Assembly: GCA_017857245.1 (NCBI GenBank)
Contig: JAFMDO010000004.1
Location: 1-64,000 of the forward strand
DNA length: 64,000 nucleotides
Direction of reading: 5' to 3'
Source: Pontimonas sp.
GTDB lineage: Bacteria; Actinomycetota; Actinomycetes; Actinomycetales; Microbacteriaceae
The position numbers and the translations under genes are program-made. Position 1 is the first letter of the stretch. The number at the start of each line of letters is the position of its first letter. Under the pieces are notes generated by a model that was given only the letters and a program-made list of their open reading frames with translations, did no database searches and was not told the origin of the DNA. Positions 1 to 10,467 of this stretch are shown piece by piece.

Positions 1-2
1 GC

Positions 3-551
3 ACCGTAAACCCTAATCCCGCGCGGTTTGACCTAAAGAAGGCTGAATCCATCAACGGTGACCACATTCGGCTGCTCTCCCCAGAAGACTTTTTAGACCG
101 CTGCCTGCCCTATCTCCGCGAAGCAGGGGTTGTGGAGGAGACACTCACAGAGCGCGAGCAGGGGATACTCCACGACATTCTTCCCCACGTCCACCAGCGC
201 GTAGGGCTCTTGGGGGAAGTGGCCCCGATGGTGGCCTTCCTGTTTACCGCCGATACCGACCTGGTCATTGCAGAGGATGCTTCCTCCACCCTGAACGACT
301 CAGCTTCTGCCGTTCTGGATGCCACCCTGGAGGCTCTTGGCGAGCTTGACAGCTGGCAGATTGAGTCGTTGGAAGAAACGCTTCGGGAAACTCTGGTGGA
401 GAAAATGGGCATTTCCCCCCGGCATGCTTTTGGGCCTTTGCGAGTGGCAATTTCTGGTCGCCGCGTCAGCCCACCACTGTTTGAATCGATGCAGGTCCTC
501 GGCCGAGAATCGAGCATGGCCCGATTGGCACAGCTTCGCTCTTCGCTCTAG
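3..551 (+). CDS. gltX: glutamyl-tRNA synthetase, C-terminal part (truncated by window edge)
   Basis: Open frame from base 3; NPARFDLKKAESINGDHIRLLSPEDF and the C-terminal anticodon-binding region are GluRS-like; adjacent tRNA-Gln/Glu genes. Confidence 0.88.
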   Translation, partial: TVNPNPARFDLKKAESINGDHIRLLSPEDFLDRCLPYLREAGVVEETLTEREQGILHDILPHVHQRVGLLGEVAPMVAFLFTADTDLVIAEDASSTLNDSASAVLDATLEALGELDSWQIESLEETLRETLVEKMGISPRHAFGPLRVAISGRRVSPPLFESMQVLGRESSMARLAQLRSSL

Positions 552-599
552 GCGTGCGATAAGGTAGGGGCGTCCACTTAGGGCTTGCGCGCTAAGCGG

Positions 600-671
600 T
601 GGGGTGTGGTGTAATTGGCAACACGGCTGATTCTGGTTCAGTTGTTCTTGGTTCGAGTCCAGGCACCCCAG
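600..671 (+). tRNA. tRNA-Gln (anticodon CTG)
   Basis: Cloverleaf: acceptor TGGGGTG/CACCCCA, anticodon loop TTCTGGT, T-loop GGTTCGAGTCC; CCA not encoded. Confidence 0.93.
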
Positions 672-826
672 CAAATCATGTGCTTCTGAGCCACCGTTGC
701 GAGTGGGCCTCCCTTTTTGCCACTTCCGCCGGTCGGGTGTTCTCCTGTCGCGTCGAGGTCGATGCACTCTAGAGTGTGGGTGGCGACGCTTTGTCGCTCA
801 CGGGTTCTCACCAAGGGGCGATCGAC

Positions 827-1753
827 ATGGGTGCCACAAACACCAAGCTCGTCGTCGCCATCAATCCCAGCGCTTCTTTTGGGAAAAACGCCGCTGTTGG
901 AGAGCAGGTGGTCGTTGGGCTTCGAGATGCGGGATGGGATGTTATTGCCGCGCAAGCGGAGAGCTTGGAGGGTGTGAAGCGCGTTCTCGAGGGGATTCTT
1001 GATCCCACCTTTCGCGCTCTGGTTGTTGTCGGTGGCGATGGAATGGCCCACATGGGAGTGGATTTTTGCGTTCGCCTAGGGATCCCCTTGGGGGTGATTC
1101 CTTCGGGAACAGGTAATGACCTTGCCCGACACTTGGGAATACCACTCGACCTCGATGACGCGCTGCGCGCGCTGATTCACGCTTTAGAGGGTGAACCGCT
1201 CGTTATTGACCACGGGTTGGCGCGGGGTGGGGACTCTCTTCCGCACCCGTTTGCCTGCGTCCTTTCCGCTGGCTTTGATGCCATCGTGAACGAACGGGCG
1301 AATCGTCTGCGATTCCCCAAGGGTCGACACCGATACACCCTGGCGTTGCTGATCGAGTTGATCAAGCTTCGCCCGTTGTCCTACACCTTGGAGATTGACG
1401 GCGTGAAAGAAACCGGGAAATATCTGCTGGTGGCCGTGGCGAATTCACGAAGCTTTGGCGGCGGGATGAAAGTTACCCCGGAGGCCAGCCTGCAGGATGG
1501 ACGACTCGATGTTTTTACCTTGCGACCGCTCTCAAGACTTGCGTTCTTGCGAATTTATCCCCGGGTGTTTGCTGGGACGCATGTCAGTGATCCACGGGTG
1601 AGTATTCGCCAGGCTGAGAGAGTTACGATCGAATGCGAGAGGGTCGTTGCCTACGCCGATGGCGAGGCAGTAGGCCCTTTGCCACTAGATATTTCTGTCA
1701 TCCCCGGGGTGCTGAAGGTTTTTGCACCGGTATTGGCGCGGGACCAGGATTAG
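827..1753 (+). CDS. diacylglycerol kinase / YegS-like lipid kinase family
   Basis: VVGGDGMAHMGVDFCVRLGIPLGVIPSGTGNDLARHLGIP motif; ATG with AAGGGG SD chosen over upstream GTG 776. Confidence 0.9.
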   Translation: MGATNTKLVVAINPSASFGKNAAVGEQVVVGLRDAGWDVIAAQAESLEGVKRVLEGILDPTFRALVVVGGDGMAHMGVDFCVRLGIPLGVIPSGTGNDLARHLGIPLDLDDALRALIHALEGEPLVIDHGLARGGDSLPHPFACVLSAGFDAIVNERANRLRFPKGRHRYTLALLIELIKLRPLSYTLEIDGVKETGKYLLVAVANSRSFGGGMKVTPEASLQDGRLDVFTLRPLSRLAFLRIYPRVFAGTHVSDPRVSIRQAERVTIECERVVAYADGEAVGPLPLDISVIPGVLKVFAPVLARDQD

Positions 1754-1780
1754 TGTCATACTTCCATGTGTTGGTTGAAG

Positions 1781-1853
1781 GGCCCCATCGTATAGCGGCC
1801 TAGTACGCTGCCCTCTCACGGCGGTAACGCGGGTTCGAATCCCGCTGGGGTCA
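1781..1853 (+). tRNA. tRNA-Glu (anticodon CTC)
   Basis: Cloverleaf with anticodon loop CCTCTCA, T-arm GCGGGTTCGAATCCCGC, acceptor GGCCCCA/TGGGGTC. Confidence 0.93.
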
Positions 1854-1875
1854 CCCTTTCCACACAGCAGGTTTG

Positions 1876-1894
1876 AAGGCCCCCTGGGGGCCTT
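1876..1894 (+). terminator. probable intrinsic terminator after tRNA-Glu
   Basis: AAGGCCCCCTGGGGGCCTT inverted repeat immediately 3' of tRNA. Confidence 0.55.
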
Positions 1895-1948
1895 ATTCCT
1901 CGTACACTGGGGGCTTGCTGCGGGGACAGACACGCCCAGGCAGATCGG

Positions 1949-2956
1949 ATGATTGTGGAGTTTCAGGTACCGCTGTGGTTTGAGGTGGGCTCGCTGGTTG
2001 TACTCTCCCTGGTCTTGATTGCGGATCTGATGCTGGCGGTCTGGCGTCCTCACGAGCCTTCGACACGCGAATCCGCCCTCTGGGTTGGCTTTTATGTGGT
2101 CCTTGCCCTGGGCTTTGCGTGGTTGATGTTCATCTTTGCCGGAGCGCAATACGGCGCCGAATTCTTGGCAGGTTGGGTCACCGAATACAGCCTCTCGATC
2201 GACAATTTGTTTGTGTTTGTGCTTATCCTGGCTTCGTTCAATGTCCCTCGGAAGTATCAGCAACAGGTGCTGATGATAGGGATTCTGCTGGCCATTGTGT
2301 TCCGGGGCGCCTTCATCCTGCTGGGAGCGGCGTTGATCGCGAGCTTCAGCTGGATCTTTTATGTTTTTGGGGCCTTTCTTGTTGTTGTCGGTGTCCAGCA
2401 GTTCTTCAGCGGCAGAAGCGATGACGTGGAACGAGAAAGCAAGCTCATCGCTTTCCTCTCTCAGCGGCTTGATGTCGTCAATGAATACGACGGCCTCAAG
2501 CTCCGGATCCAGCACCAGGGGAGAAAAGCCTTCACCCCGGTCATCGTGGTGTTGATTGCGCTGGGAACCGCAGACGTAATTTTCGCGGTGGACTCCATCC
2601 CTGCCATCTATGGAATTACCGAAAGCCCGTTCATTGTCTTTACCGCCAACGTGTTCGCCCTCATGGGGCTGCGTCAGTTGTATTTCTTGCTGGGACACCT
2701 CATCGACAAACTGGAATACCTGCACTGGGGGATTGCCTTCATCCTGACCTTCATCGGACTCAAGCTTGTCTTCCACGCACTGCACGAAAACCAGCTGCCG
2801 TTCCTGAACGGCGGGGAGAATATTCTGTGGGCACCAGACATTGGCACCTGGGAATCGTTGATCGTGATTGTCGCAGCGATGGCGGTCGCCGTGATTGCCA
2901 GTGTGTTCAAGCTCCGACGAGCCAACAAGCAGGCCGCCCTTCGAAGCAAGGAATAG
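1949..2956 (+). CDS. TerC family integral membrane protein
   Basis: Multi-TM protein; [15 protein letters not shown] and [16 protein letters not shown] motifs typical of TerC. Confidence 0.92.
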   Translation: MIVEFQVPLWFEVGSLVVLSLVLIADLMLAVWRPHEPSTRESALWVGFYVVLALGFAWLMFIFAGAQYGAEFLAGWVTEYSLSIDNLFVFVLILASFNVPRKYQQQVLMIGILLAIVFRGAFILLGAALIASFSWIFYVFGAFLVVVGVQQFFSGRSDDVERESKLIAFLSQRLDVVNEYDGLKLRIQHQGRKAFTPVIVVLIALGTADVIFAVDSIPAIYGITESPFIVFTANVFALMGLRQLYFLLGHLIDKLEYLHWGIAFILTFIGLKLVFHALHENQLPFLNGGENILWAPDIGTWESLIVIVAAMAVAVIASVFKLRRANKQAALRSKE

Positions 2957-3038
2957 CCCCTGGGCTAAGCTGAGGGACGCCCTTCGGGGCGACACGAAGC
3001 GCACGTCCGAGGCATCGAGAGAAGAAAGGGTGAAGGTT

Positions 3039-4463
3039 ATGGCTCCACGCACACTCGCCCAAAAGCTATGGGATGACCACCTTGTCGCCCGAGGCGACAA
3101 CGGAGAACCCGACCTTGTCTATATCGACCTCCACCTCGTTCACGAAGTCACCAGCCCCCAAGCTTTTGATGGGCTTCGCGTCGCAGGCAGGCGGGTGCGC
3201 CGCCCTGATCTCACGATTGCTACCGAAGACCACAACACCCCCACTATCAACATTGACAAGCCCATTGCCGAGCCCACCTCGCGGATTCAAATCGAGACGC
3301 TGCGCAAAAACTGCGAAGAATTTGGGGTTCGGTTGCACTCCTTGGGTGATATCGAACAGGGCATTGTCCACGTCGTCGGGCCCCAGTTAGGCCTCACAAT
3401 GCCCGGCATGACCGTGGTGTGTGGAGATTCTCACACCTCGACCCATGGCGCCTTTGGCGCGATGGCGTTGGGGATTGGAACCAGCGAGGTGGAACACGTC
3501 TTGGCCACCCAGACTCTGCCGCTAAAGCCCTTCAAGACCATGTCCATCACGGTCGAGGGTGAACTACGGCCCGGGGTGAGCGCTAAGGACATCATCTTGG
3601 CGATCATCGCAAAGATCGGCACCGGCGGCGGTCAAGGTTATGTCCTCGAATACCGGGGCAGCGCGATTCGCGCTTTGGGCATGGATGGCCGCATGACGAT
3701 GTGCAACATGTCGATTGAAGCGGGTGCAAGGGCAGGGATCATTGCCCCCGACCAGACGACCTACGACTACGTCAAAGGCCGCCCCCACGCTCCCGAAGGG
3801 GCTGCGTGGGACGAGGCCATGGAGTACTGGTCAACACTCCACACCGATGAGGGTGCCGTTTTTGATGCCGAGGTTTTTCTCGACGCGAATCACTTGGAAG
3901 CCTTTGTCACCTGGGGCACCAACCCCGGCCAGGGCGTGGCCTTGAACGATGTTGTTCCCAACCCTGCCGATATGAGTGATGAGCACGAAAAGGCTGCCGC
4001 GTTGCGGGCTCTGGAATATATGGACTTGAGTCCTGGAACGCGAATGAAAGACATTCCGGTGGATACCGTTTTCATGGGCTCCTGCACCAACTCCCGCCTG
4101 GATGACCTGCGCACCTTTGCCAGCATCATCAAAGGCCACACCAAAGCAGAAGGTGTGCGGGTGATGGTGGTGCCAGGCTCTGCCCGAGTGCGTTTGGAAG
4201 CGGAAGCCGAAGGAATCGACAAGATTGTGGAGGCCTTTGGCGGTGAATGGCGCTTTGCGGGATGTTCCATGTGCCTGGGAATGAATCCTGACCAATTAGC
4301 CCCGGGCGAGCGGGCTGCCTCCACCTCAAACCGCAACTTTGAAGGCCGCCAGGGCAAGGGCGGCAGGACCCACCTGGTGTCGCCGATGGTGGCTGCCGCC
4401 ACCGCTATCCGCGGCACCCTCTCGAGCCCCTCAGATGTCTCAGCAGAAAAGGTCGGTGCCTAG
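3039..4463 (+). CDS. leuC: 3-isopropylmalate dehydratase large subunit
   Basis: [50 protein letters not shown] motifs; followed by leuD. Confidence 0.97.
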   Translation: MAPRTLAQKLWDDHLVARGDNGEPDLVYIDLHLVHEVTSPQAFDGLRVAGRRVRRPDLTIATEDHNTPTINIDKPIAEPTSRIQIETLRKNCEEFGVRLHSLGDIEQGIVHVVGPQLGLTMPGMTVVCGDSHTSTHGAFGAMALGIGTSEVEHVLATQTLPLKPFKTMSITVEGELRPGVSAKDIILAIIAKIGTGGGQGYVLEYRGSAIRALGMDGRMTMCNMSIEAGARAGIIAPDQTTYDYVKGRPHAPEGAAWDEAMEYWSTLHTDEGAVFDAEVFLDANHLEAFVTWGTNPGQGVALNDVVPNPADMSDEHEKAAALRALEYMDLSPGTRMKDIPVDTVFMGSCTNSRLDDLRTFASIIKGHTKAEGVRVMVVPGSARVRLEAEAEGIDKIVEAFGGEWRFAGCSMCLGMNPDQLAPGERAASTSNRNFEGRQGKGGRTHLVSPMVAAATAIRGTLSSPSDVSAEKVGA

Positions 4464-5065
4464 TGGACAAGATCACGATTCTCCAAGGCCCCGGGATCCC
4501 GCTGAAGCGCAGCAACGTCGACACCGACCAAATCATCCCGGCAGAGTTTCTCAAGCGCGTGACAAAAACAGGGTATGACGATGCGCTGTTTTATGCCTGG
4601 CGCCAAGATGAGAGCTTCGTGCTGAACCAGGAGCCGTATTCTGCCGGTGGAGTTCTCGTTGCCGGTCCCGACTTTGGCACCGGCTCTTCGAGAGAGCATG
4701 CCGTGTGGGCGCTGAAGGACTTCGGAATTACCGCCGTTATCTCGGCCCGGTTTGGGGATATTTTCCGCTCAAACTCTGGAAAACAGGGTTTGGTAACGGC
4801 CGTGGTCCCCGAAGAAGTTGTGCTTGCGCTGTGGGCGGCCATTGAAGCCGAGCCTGGTGCAGCCATCACCGTGGATATGGGAGCCCGAGAAATTCGCTGT
4901 GGCGAGATGGTGGCTTCTTTTGAGCTCGATGACTACACCCGCTGGCGGTTGATGGAAGGTCTTGACGACATCGATTTGAGCTTGACACACGCTGACGCGA
5001 TTGAGAAGTTTGAACACCTGCGCGGCAACTGGCGCCCCACCACGCTTCCGGCGAGGACCGCCTAA
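4463..5065 (+). CDS. leuD: 3-isopropylmalate dehydratase small subunit
   Basis: [14 protein letters not shown] and [13 protein letters not shown] motifs. Confidence 0.97.
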   Translation: MDKITILQGPGIPLKRSNVDTDQIIPAEFLKRVTKTGYDDALFYAWRQDESFVLNQEPYSAGGVLVAGPDFGTGSSREHAVWALKDFGITAVISARFGDIFRSNSGKQGLVTAVVPEEVVLALWAAIEAEPGAAITVDMGAREIRCGEMVASFELDDYTRWRLMEGLDDIDLSLTHADAIEKFEHLRGNWRPTTLPARTA

Positions 5066-6427
5066 GTGGCTGGCGACGCTGCGGCCAGCGTGATTCTTCC
5101 CACCGCGGAAGAGGCGGAAACCGTGACCTTCGAAGGCGGCAAGCCACTCGTGGGAGAGGTCGAGGTGCGCGGGGCAAAGAACCTGGTGACGAAAGCAATG
5201 GTGGCGGCACTGTTGGGCGATTCACCGAGCATCTTGCGCGGCGTTCCCCACATTCGCGACGTTGCTGTGGTGAAAGGGCTCCTCGAAGCCCACGCCGTGA
5301 AGGTCTCGGAACCCTCTGATGGCGAGCTCGTGCTCGACCCGCGACAAGCCAAGAGCGCACACTTCGCTGAAATTGATGCGCATGCCGGTTCCAGCAGGAT
5401 CCCCATTCTTTTTTGCGGACCGCTGCTTCACCAGTTGGGTGAAGCGTTTATTCCCGACCTGGGGGGATGTCGCATTGGGGATCGCCCGATTAACTTCCAC
5501 CTCGATGCGTTGCGCGCCTTCGGTGCTGAAATTGATAAGAGCCACGAGGGAATTCGCCTCACTGCACCCCGTCGGCTGGTCGGGGCGAGAGTGGATTTGC
5601 CCTATCCCAGTGTTGGGGCAACCGAACAGGTCCTGTTGACCGCGGTTCGCGCTCAAGGGGTCACAGAGTTGACGAACGCAGCTATCGAGCCAGAAATTAT
5701 GGATCTGATTCAGATTTTGCAGAAAATGGGCGCCATTATTTTGGTGGAACCTAACCGCACCATCGTCATCGAGGGAGTCGATTCCCTCGAGGGATATCGC
5801 CACAAGGCAATTTCTGACCGGAGTGAAGCTGCCAGCTGGGCTGCGGCAGCGCTGGCGACCCGGGGGGACATTTATGTCAAGGGCGCCGCTCAACAAGACT
5901 TGATGACGTTTCTGAATGTCTATCGCAAGGTCGGCGGGCTTTTTGATGTTGACGATCATGGAATTCGTTTTTCTCACCCCGGTGGCGACATCAAGCCCGT
6001 CGTCATCGAAACGGATGTTCACCCGGGTTTCATGACCGATTGGCAACAACCCATGGTGGTGGCACTCACCCAAGCGCAAGGACGCTCCATCGTTCACGAA
6101 ACGGTGTATGAAAACCGGTTCGGTTTTACCGACGCGCTCACTGACATGGGAGCGAACATCGAGGTCTATAAAGAAGGCATCGCCAGCATTACCCGTCGCG
6201 TTCCCAGAAGGCCTCTCGAGCAGGCGGCCGTCATCACCGGCCCCACCCCGCTTCATGGCGCCGATATTCGCGTCCCCGATCTTCGGGGCGGTTTTTCTCA
6301 CGTCATTGCTGCCGTGACAGCGTCGGGACCCTCGACAGTCTCGAACCTGGGCATTATCTCCCGGGGGTATGAGCACCTGTTGGCAAAACTCTCTGGTCTG
6401 GGAGCGACGTTCGAGCAGAAGGCGTAG
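5066..6427 (+). CDS. murA: UDP-N-acetylglucosamine 1-carboxyvinyltransferase
   Basis: GAKNLVTKAMVAALL, DLRGGFSHVIAAVTASG; EPSP-synthase-like fold sequence. Confidence 0.93.
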   Translation: MAGDAAASVILPTAEEAETVTFEGGKPLVGEVEVRGAKNLVTKAMVAALLGDSPSILRGVPHIRDVAVVKGLLEAHAVKVSEPSDGELVLDPRQAKSAHFAEIDAHAGSSRIPILFCGPLLHQLGEAFIPDLGGCRIGDRPINFHLDALRAFGAEIDKSHEGIRLTAPRRLVGARVDLPYPSVGATEQVLLTAVRAQGVTELTNAAIEPEIMDLIQILQKMGAIILVEPNRTIVIEGVDSLEGYRHKAISDRSEAASWAAAALATRGDIYVKGAAQQDLMTFLNVYRKVGGLFDVDDHGIRFSHPGGDIKPVVIETDVHPGFMTDWQQPMVVALTQAQGRSIVHETVYENRFGFTDALTDMGANIEVYKEGIASITRRVPRRPLEQAAVITGPTPLHGADIRVPDLRGGFSHVIAAVTASGPSTVSNLGIISRGYEHLLAKLSGLGATFEQKA

Positions 6428-6431
6428 GTCG

Positions 6432-7145
6432 ATGAGACGCTCCGCACAGATTCGCTGGCGCCTGATCGCTGCCATCGTTATCCCCGTGTTTGGTGCGATG
6501 GCGCGGATCCGCATCACCCGTGGGTCACTGCCCGCCAAGGGCCCTTTCATCATTTCCCCCAACCACTACAGCGAGATTGACCCCATTGTGATGGGTATCG
6601 TCGTGTGGAAATTGCGGCGAACACCCCGTTTTTTCGCCAAAGCTTCCTTGTTTCGCGTTCCTGGATTGGGGACCCTGATGCGCTGCACCGGCCAAATCCC
6701 GGTGGAGCGTAACTCTTCCGTGAAGACATCAGAGCCCCTGGATGCTGCCAAGATTCTTACCTCCCAAGGCAGCGGATTGATTGTCTATCCCGAGGGGACA
6801 CTCACCAAAGACGCAGACATGTGGCCCATGAAGGGCAAGCTCGGCGCCATGCGCATGGCGTTGCAATCTGATATTCCGCTCTTCCCCGCGGCACACTGGG
6901 GCACCCACAAACTGATGGGGCGCTATTCCACAAAAATCACTGTCATTCCGCGCTCGCAAATCCACGTCATTGTGGGTCAGGAAATGGACCTCTCCGTCTA
7001 CCGGGGGAAACCTGTGACGACAGAGTTGCTGGAGCGGGCCACCGAAGATTTAATGCACCACATCGCCGCCCTGGTGGGCGAGCTTCGTGGGGAAAACCCT
7101 CCTGCAAAGCTTCATGACGGTCGGGGAGAGAAGGTTCGGGGATGA
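6432..7145 (+). CDS. 1-acyl-sn-glycerol-3-phosphate acyltransferase
   Basis: NHYSEIDP (NHxxxxD) and VYPEGTLTKD motifs; PlsC family. Confidence 0.9.
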   Translation: MRRSAQIRWRLIAAIVIPVFGAMARIRITRGSLPAKGPFIISPNHYSEIDPIVMGIVVWKLRRTPRFFAKASLFRVPGLGTLMRCTGQIPVERNSSVKTSEPLDAAKILTSQGSGLIVYPEGTLTKDADMWPMKGKLGAMRMALQSDIPLFPAAHWGTHKLMGRYSTKITVIPRSQIHVIVGQEMDLSVYRGKPVTTELLERATEDLMHHIAALVGELRGENPPAKLHDGRGEKVRG

Positions 7146-8143
7146 GAAAAGTAGCCGTATTGGGTGCCGGATCGTGGGGCACCACGTTTGCAAAAGTACT
7201 CGCGGATGGTGAGTCCGAGGTAACCCTATGGGCGAGACGATCCGAAATCGCCCGCGAAATTCGGGAAAGTAATCGCAACAGCGATTATTTGCCAGGCATC
7301 AATCTCCCCGCTGCGCTCAGCGCCACGGACAATTTGGAAGCGTGCGTGGCAGGGGCGAGCCAGGTGTATATCGCGGTGCCCAGCCAGCATTTGAGACACA
7401 ACCTCGAGGCGCTTGCGGGCACTCTTGCCTCCGACGCAATCGTAATTTCGCTCATGAAAGGGGTGGAAGCCGGCACGGGGCTGCGCATGAGCGAAGTGCT
7501 CACCGCGGCGGGAGGAATCGCCCCCCATCGGATCGCCGTGGTCAGTGGTCCCAACCTTGCTCTCGAAATCGCGCGCGAACAGCCCACAGCAGCGGTGGCC
7601 TCGTCGGTGAGCCCAGACACGGCGCGGGAGGTCGCGACTGCTGCGACAAATCACTATTTCAAAACCTTCACCAACACCGATGTGGTCGGAACAGAATTCG
7701 GCGGGGTGCTGAAAAATTTGATTGCCGTGGCCGTGGGTATCGCCGATGGTGTCGGATATGGCGAAAACACTAAAGCCAGCATCATCACACGGGGGTTGGC
7801 CGAAATCAGCGCTTTCGCAGCCGCCTTTGGGGCTGACCCCAAAACGATGTCTGGGCTCGCGGGCCTGGGCGACTTGATTGCCACCTGTGAATCACCCCTG
7901 TCACGGAACAACACCGCAGGCCGACTTCTCGGCCAAGGCCACAGCTTCACTGACGTCGTGAAATCGATGAACCAAACCGCCGAGGGCCTCGCAGCCATCG
8001 CCCCGGTGCTGGAATTGGCGAAAGCCAAAGGTGTGGTGATGCCCATTGTCACCCAGGTAGGCCAAGTTCTTGATGGATCGCGAGACCCGCGGGAACTTGC
8101 ACCACATTTCGCTACCGACTCTGACCTGCCCGAGGGTGAATAA
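7142..8143 (+). CDS. gpsA: NAD(P)H-dependent glycerol-3-phosphate dehydrogenase
   Basis: VAVLGAGSWGTTFAKVLAD N-terminus and GTEFGGVLKNLIAVAVGIADGVGYGENTKASIITRGL. Confidence 0.97.
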   Translation: MRKVAVLGAGSWGTTFAKVLADGESEVTLWARRSEIAREIRESNRNSDYLPGINLPAALSATDNLEACVAGASQVYIAVPSQHLRHNLEALAGTLASDAIVISLMKGVEAGTGLRMSEVLTAAGGIAPHRIAVVSGPNLALEIAREQPTAAVASSVSPDTAREVATAATNHYFKTFTNTDVVGTEFGGVLKNLIAVAVGIADGVGYGENTKASIITRGLAEISAFAAAFGADPKTMSGLAGLGDLIATCESPLSRNNTAGRLLGQGHSFTDVVKSMNQTAEGLAAIAPVLELAKAKGVVMPIVTQVGQVLDGSRDPRELAPHFATDSDLPEGE

Positions 8144-8149
8144 CCCGCG

Positions 8150-8878
8150 ATGGCGCTGGCAACACTGTGGGATTCCTCGTTCGTGGGGGAGAAGCACGGC
8201 GAAGGGAATCCGGAGATCATCGCCCTGCATGGCTGGGGCCGAACGGGCGCTGATTTCTCCCGAGTCTTAGCGGGAACCAACGCTTTGGCGCTTCACCTGC
8301 CAGGCTTTGGTTCCGCACCCCCGCCGCCTGAGCCGTGGTCAACCAGTGAGTACGCCGATCATCTTGCTCAGGCACTGGAGGGACACCCACCCGCAGTGCT
8401 GGTGGGACACTCCTTTGGTGGACGGGTGGCTCTGCGCCTGGCTGCGCGACACCCCGCGTGCGTGAAGGCGCTCGTTCTCACGGGAGTGCCTTTTCTCGCT
8501 CGATCAGGTGGGGCAAAACCGCACTTCGCTTTTCGTTTGGGAAAACGGGCCAGAAAACTTGGCCTCATCTCTGAGACGCGAATGGAGGAGCTTCGCAACC
8601 GCTATGGATCCACTGACTACCGCGCGGCGCAGGGCGTCATGAGGGGTGTCTTGGTGAAAGCAATTGGCGAAGATTACTTTGTTGACGCCGCCACCGTTCG
8701 CGCCCCTGTCACGCTGGTGTGGGGGGAAAACGATGGGCCTGCGCCATTGTTGGGGGCGCAGAAATCCCTGGAATATTTCCCCCAGGCCACCCTGCGCGTG
8801 GTACCCGGGGCGGGACACCTCCTGGAAGGTAACCTCGAGGAAGCGTTAGCCCAAGCACTCCGAGACCTCGCCGACTAA
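8150..8878 (+). CDS. alpha/beta hydrolase
   Basis: LHGWGRTGADF, VGHSFGGRVALRLAARHP nucleophile elbow, GAGHLLE catalytic His. Confidence 0.88.
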   Translation: MALATLWDSSFVGEKHGEGNPEIIALHGWGRTGADFSRVLAGTNALALHLPGFGSAPPPPEPWSTSEYADHLAQALEGHPPAVLVGHSFGGRVALRLAARHPACVKALVLTGVPFLARSGGAKPHFAFRLGKRARKLGLISETRMEELRNRYGSTDYRAAQGVMRGVLVKAIGEDYFVDAATVRAPVTLVWGENDGPAPLLGAQKSLEYFPQATLRVVPGAGHLLEGNLEEALAQALRDLAD

Positions 8879-8886
8879 GGACACCG

Positions 8887-10446
8887 ATGCCCGAGTTAGA
8901 CACCCTGGTTTTGTGGGCGGCTGTCGGGTCGGGGTTACTCGTCGCTGCGGCGCAGAATCTGAAGTGGCTTCGGGTCGCCCAGCGCGTCCATTATTTACCC
9001 CGCGAGGTCGCGCGGGTCGAGCGCTTGTGGTTTGATCGCAGACCCCTGGCCGCCCTCTGGTGGACACTCGCTGCCGCCCTCGCGCTGATCTCTGTGCAAG
9101 GACCCGCATGGTGGGGGATGCCGTGGTTGGCGTGGGGCGCAGTGCTTGCACCGGTGATGATTCTTCCCACGCCCTGGAAACTGTCTTTCAAGGGAACCAC
9201 CAGCCCGCTGGCGTGGACCCCTCGATCCCGCCGCGCCTACGGTGGCATTCTGGTGGCACAGGTGTTGGTTGGCCTGCCTGCTGTGTGGGTACTGGGACCC
9301 GCCGGAGCACTGATTCCTCTGCTGTTTACCGCAAATATTGCCGATCTCGCCCTCGGTGGTCTCTGGTATCTCGAGCGATCACTGTCGATGAAGTTCGTGA
9401 AGGACGCACAGGCAAAACTGAAGAAGGTCAACCCCACGGTGGTAGCTATCACCGGCTCCTATGGAAAAACGTCGACCAAAGGCTATGTCGCCCAGATTGT
9501 CTCCGGCTCTCACCAGGTGGTGGCTTCACCTGCGAGCTTCAACAACATGATGGGTTTGTCGAAAACCATCAACGAACACTTGGTTCCCGGCACCTCGGTC
9601 TTTGTTGCCGAAATGGGCATGAATGCCCCGGGGCGCATTCGAGAGCTTGCCAACTGGTTTCCACCGGATATTTCCGCCATCACCGTCGTTGGCGAAGCCC
9701 ACATGGAACGTTTGGGGTCTAAAGAAGCAATTTTCCGCGCAAAGGCAGAAATCACTGAGCGTGCTCCCATCGTCGTGTTACCCATAGATCAGCCCGAGCT
9801 GCGTTCCCTCGCGGATAAGTGCGAGCGGGCGGGCAAAAGGGTGATCAGGGTGAGCGCCCAGGGCAAGAAAGCCGATGTGGTGGTGGATGTGGATTTGGGG
9901 ACCCTCCGCTATGGACCCAAGGCGAATGTTGTTCCTCTTGATATTCCCTCCTTTGGACATGCCGTGAATATTGCCGTAGCACTGGGGATTGCCCTTGCCC
10001 TTGACGTTGCTGAAGACCAGGCCAAAGCACGGGTTGCCGGCTTGCCTGTTGCCGCGCACCGCGCGGAAGTGGCCGAAAGCAGTGAGGGTGTGCTGATTAT
10101 CGATGACACCTATAACTCAAACCCCACCGGCGCATCTCACGCCATCAGCTCGGGCGCGGAGGCTGCGAAAAAACGCAAAGGCCCCTTTATTACGGTCACA
10201 CCCGGGATGGTGGAGTTGGGGCCTGTGCAGTTTAAGCGTAACCGCGAGCTTGCCGAAGCTGTTGTCGCCGCCAATGGCACACTGATGATTGTGGGGCGCA
10301 CCAACACAAAGGCCCTACTGGCGGGGGCAAAAAATAAGGCACAAGTGTTTGCGACTCGCCACGAGGCCGTCACCGCTGCCCTGCTGGCAGCGGGAGAGCG
10401 GGGCGTTATCCTCTATGAGAACGACCTGCCCGATCACTACCCCTAA
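8887..10446 (+). CDS. MurF-like Mur ligase with N-terminal membrane domain
   Basis: About 170 aa hydrophobic N-terminus, then P-loop VVAITGSYGKTSTK and IIDDTYNSNPTG motif of MurF-type ligases. Confidence 0.85.
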   Translation: MPELDTLVLWAAVGSGLLVAAAQNLKWLRVAQRVHYLPREVARVERLWFDRRPLAALWWTLAAALALISVQGPAWWGMPWLAWGAVLAPVMILPTPWKLSFKGTTSPLAWTPRSRRAYGGILVAQVLVGLPAVWVLGPAGALIPLLFTANIADLALGGLWYLERSLSMKFVKDAQAKLKKVNPTVVAITGSYGKTSTKGYVAQIVSGSHQVVASPASFNNMMGLSKTINEHLVPGTSVFVAEMGMNAPGRIRELANWFPPDISAITVVGEAHMERLGSKEAIFRAKAEITERAPIVVLPIDQPELRSLADKCERAGKRVIRVSAQGKKADVVVDVDLGTLRYGPKANVVPLDIPSFGHAVNIAVALGIALALDVAEDQAKARVAGLPVAAHRAEVAESSEGVLIIDDTYNSNPTGASHAISSGAEAAKKRKGPFITVTPGMVELGPVQFKRNRELAEAVVAANGTLMIVGRTNTKALLAGAKNKAQVFATRHEAVTAALLAAGERGVILYENDLPDHYP

Positions 10447-10467
10447 TCGGGGTTCCAAGGGGATGTA

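Noticed and set aside
300-1051. Minus-strand ORFs containing CWGAWTRTKNN / LGCLDSNQEQLNQNQP
   Set aside because: Reverse translations of tRNA-Gln; no independent coding support
2895-3038. N-terminal extension of leuC ORF
   Set aside because: Overlaps terC end and lacks family similarity; ATG 3039 with AAAGGG SD is the likely start
1685-3100. 471-aa minus-strand ORF antisense to terC
   Set aside because: Antisense to a well-supported TerC gene and running through tRNA-Glu; the string GDPSGIRTRVTAVRGQRTRPLYDGA is the reverse translation of the tRNA, a classic annotation artefact
5222-6562. 446-aa minus-strand ORF antisense to murA
   Set aside because: Spurious frame in GC-rich coding DNA; murA on + has full family motifs
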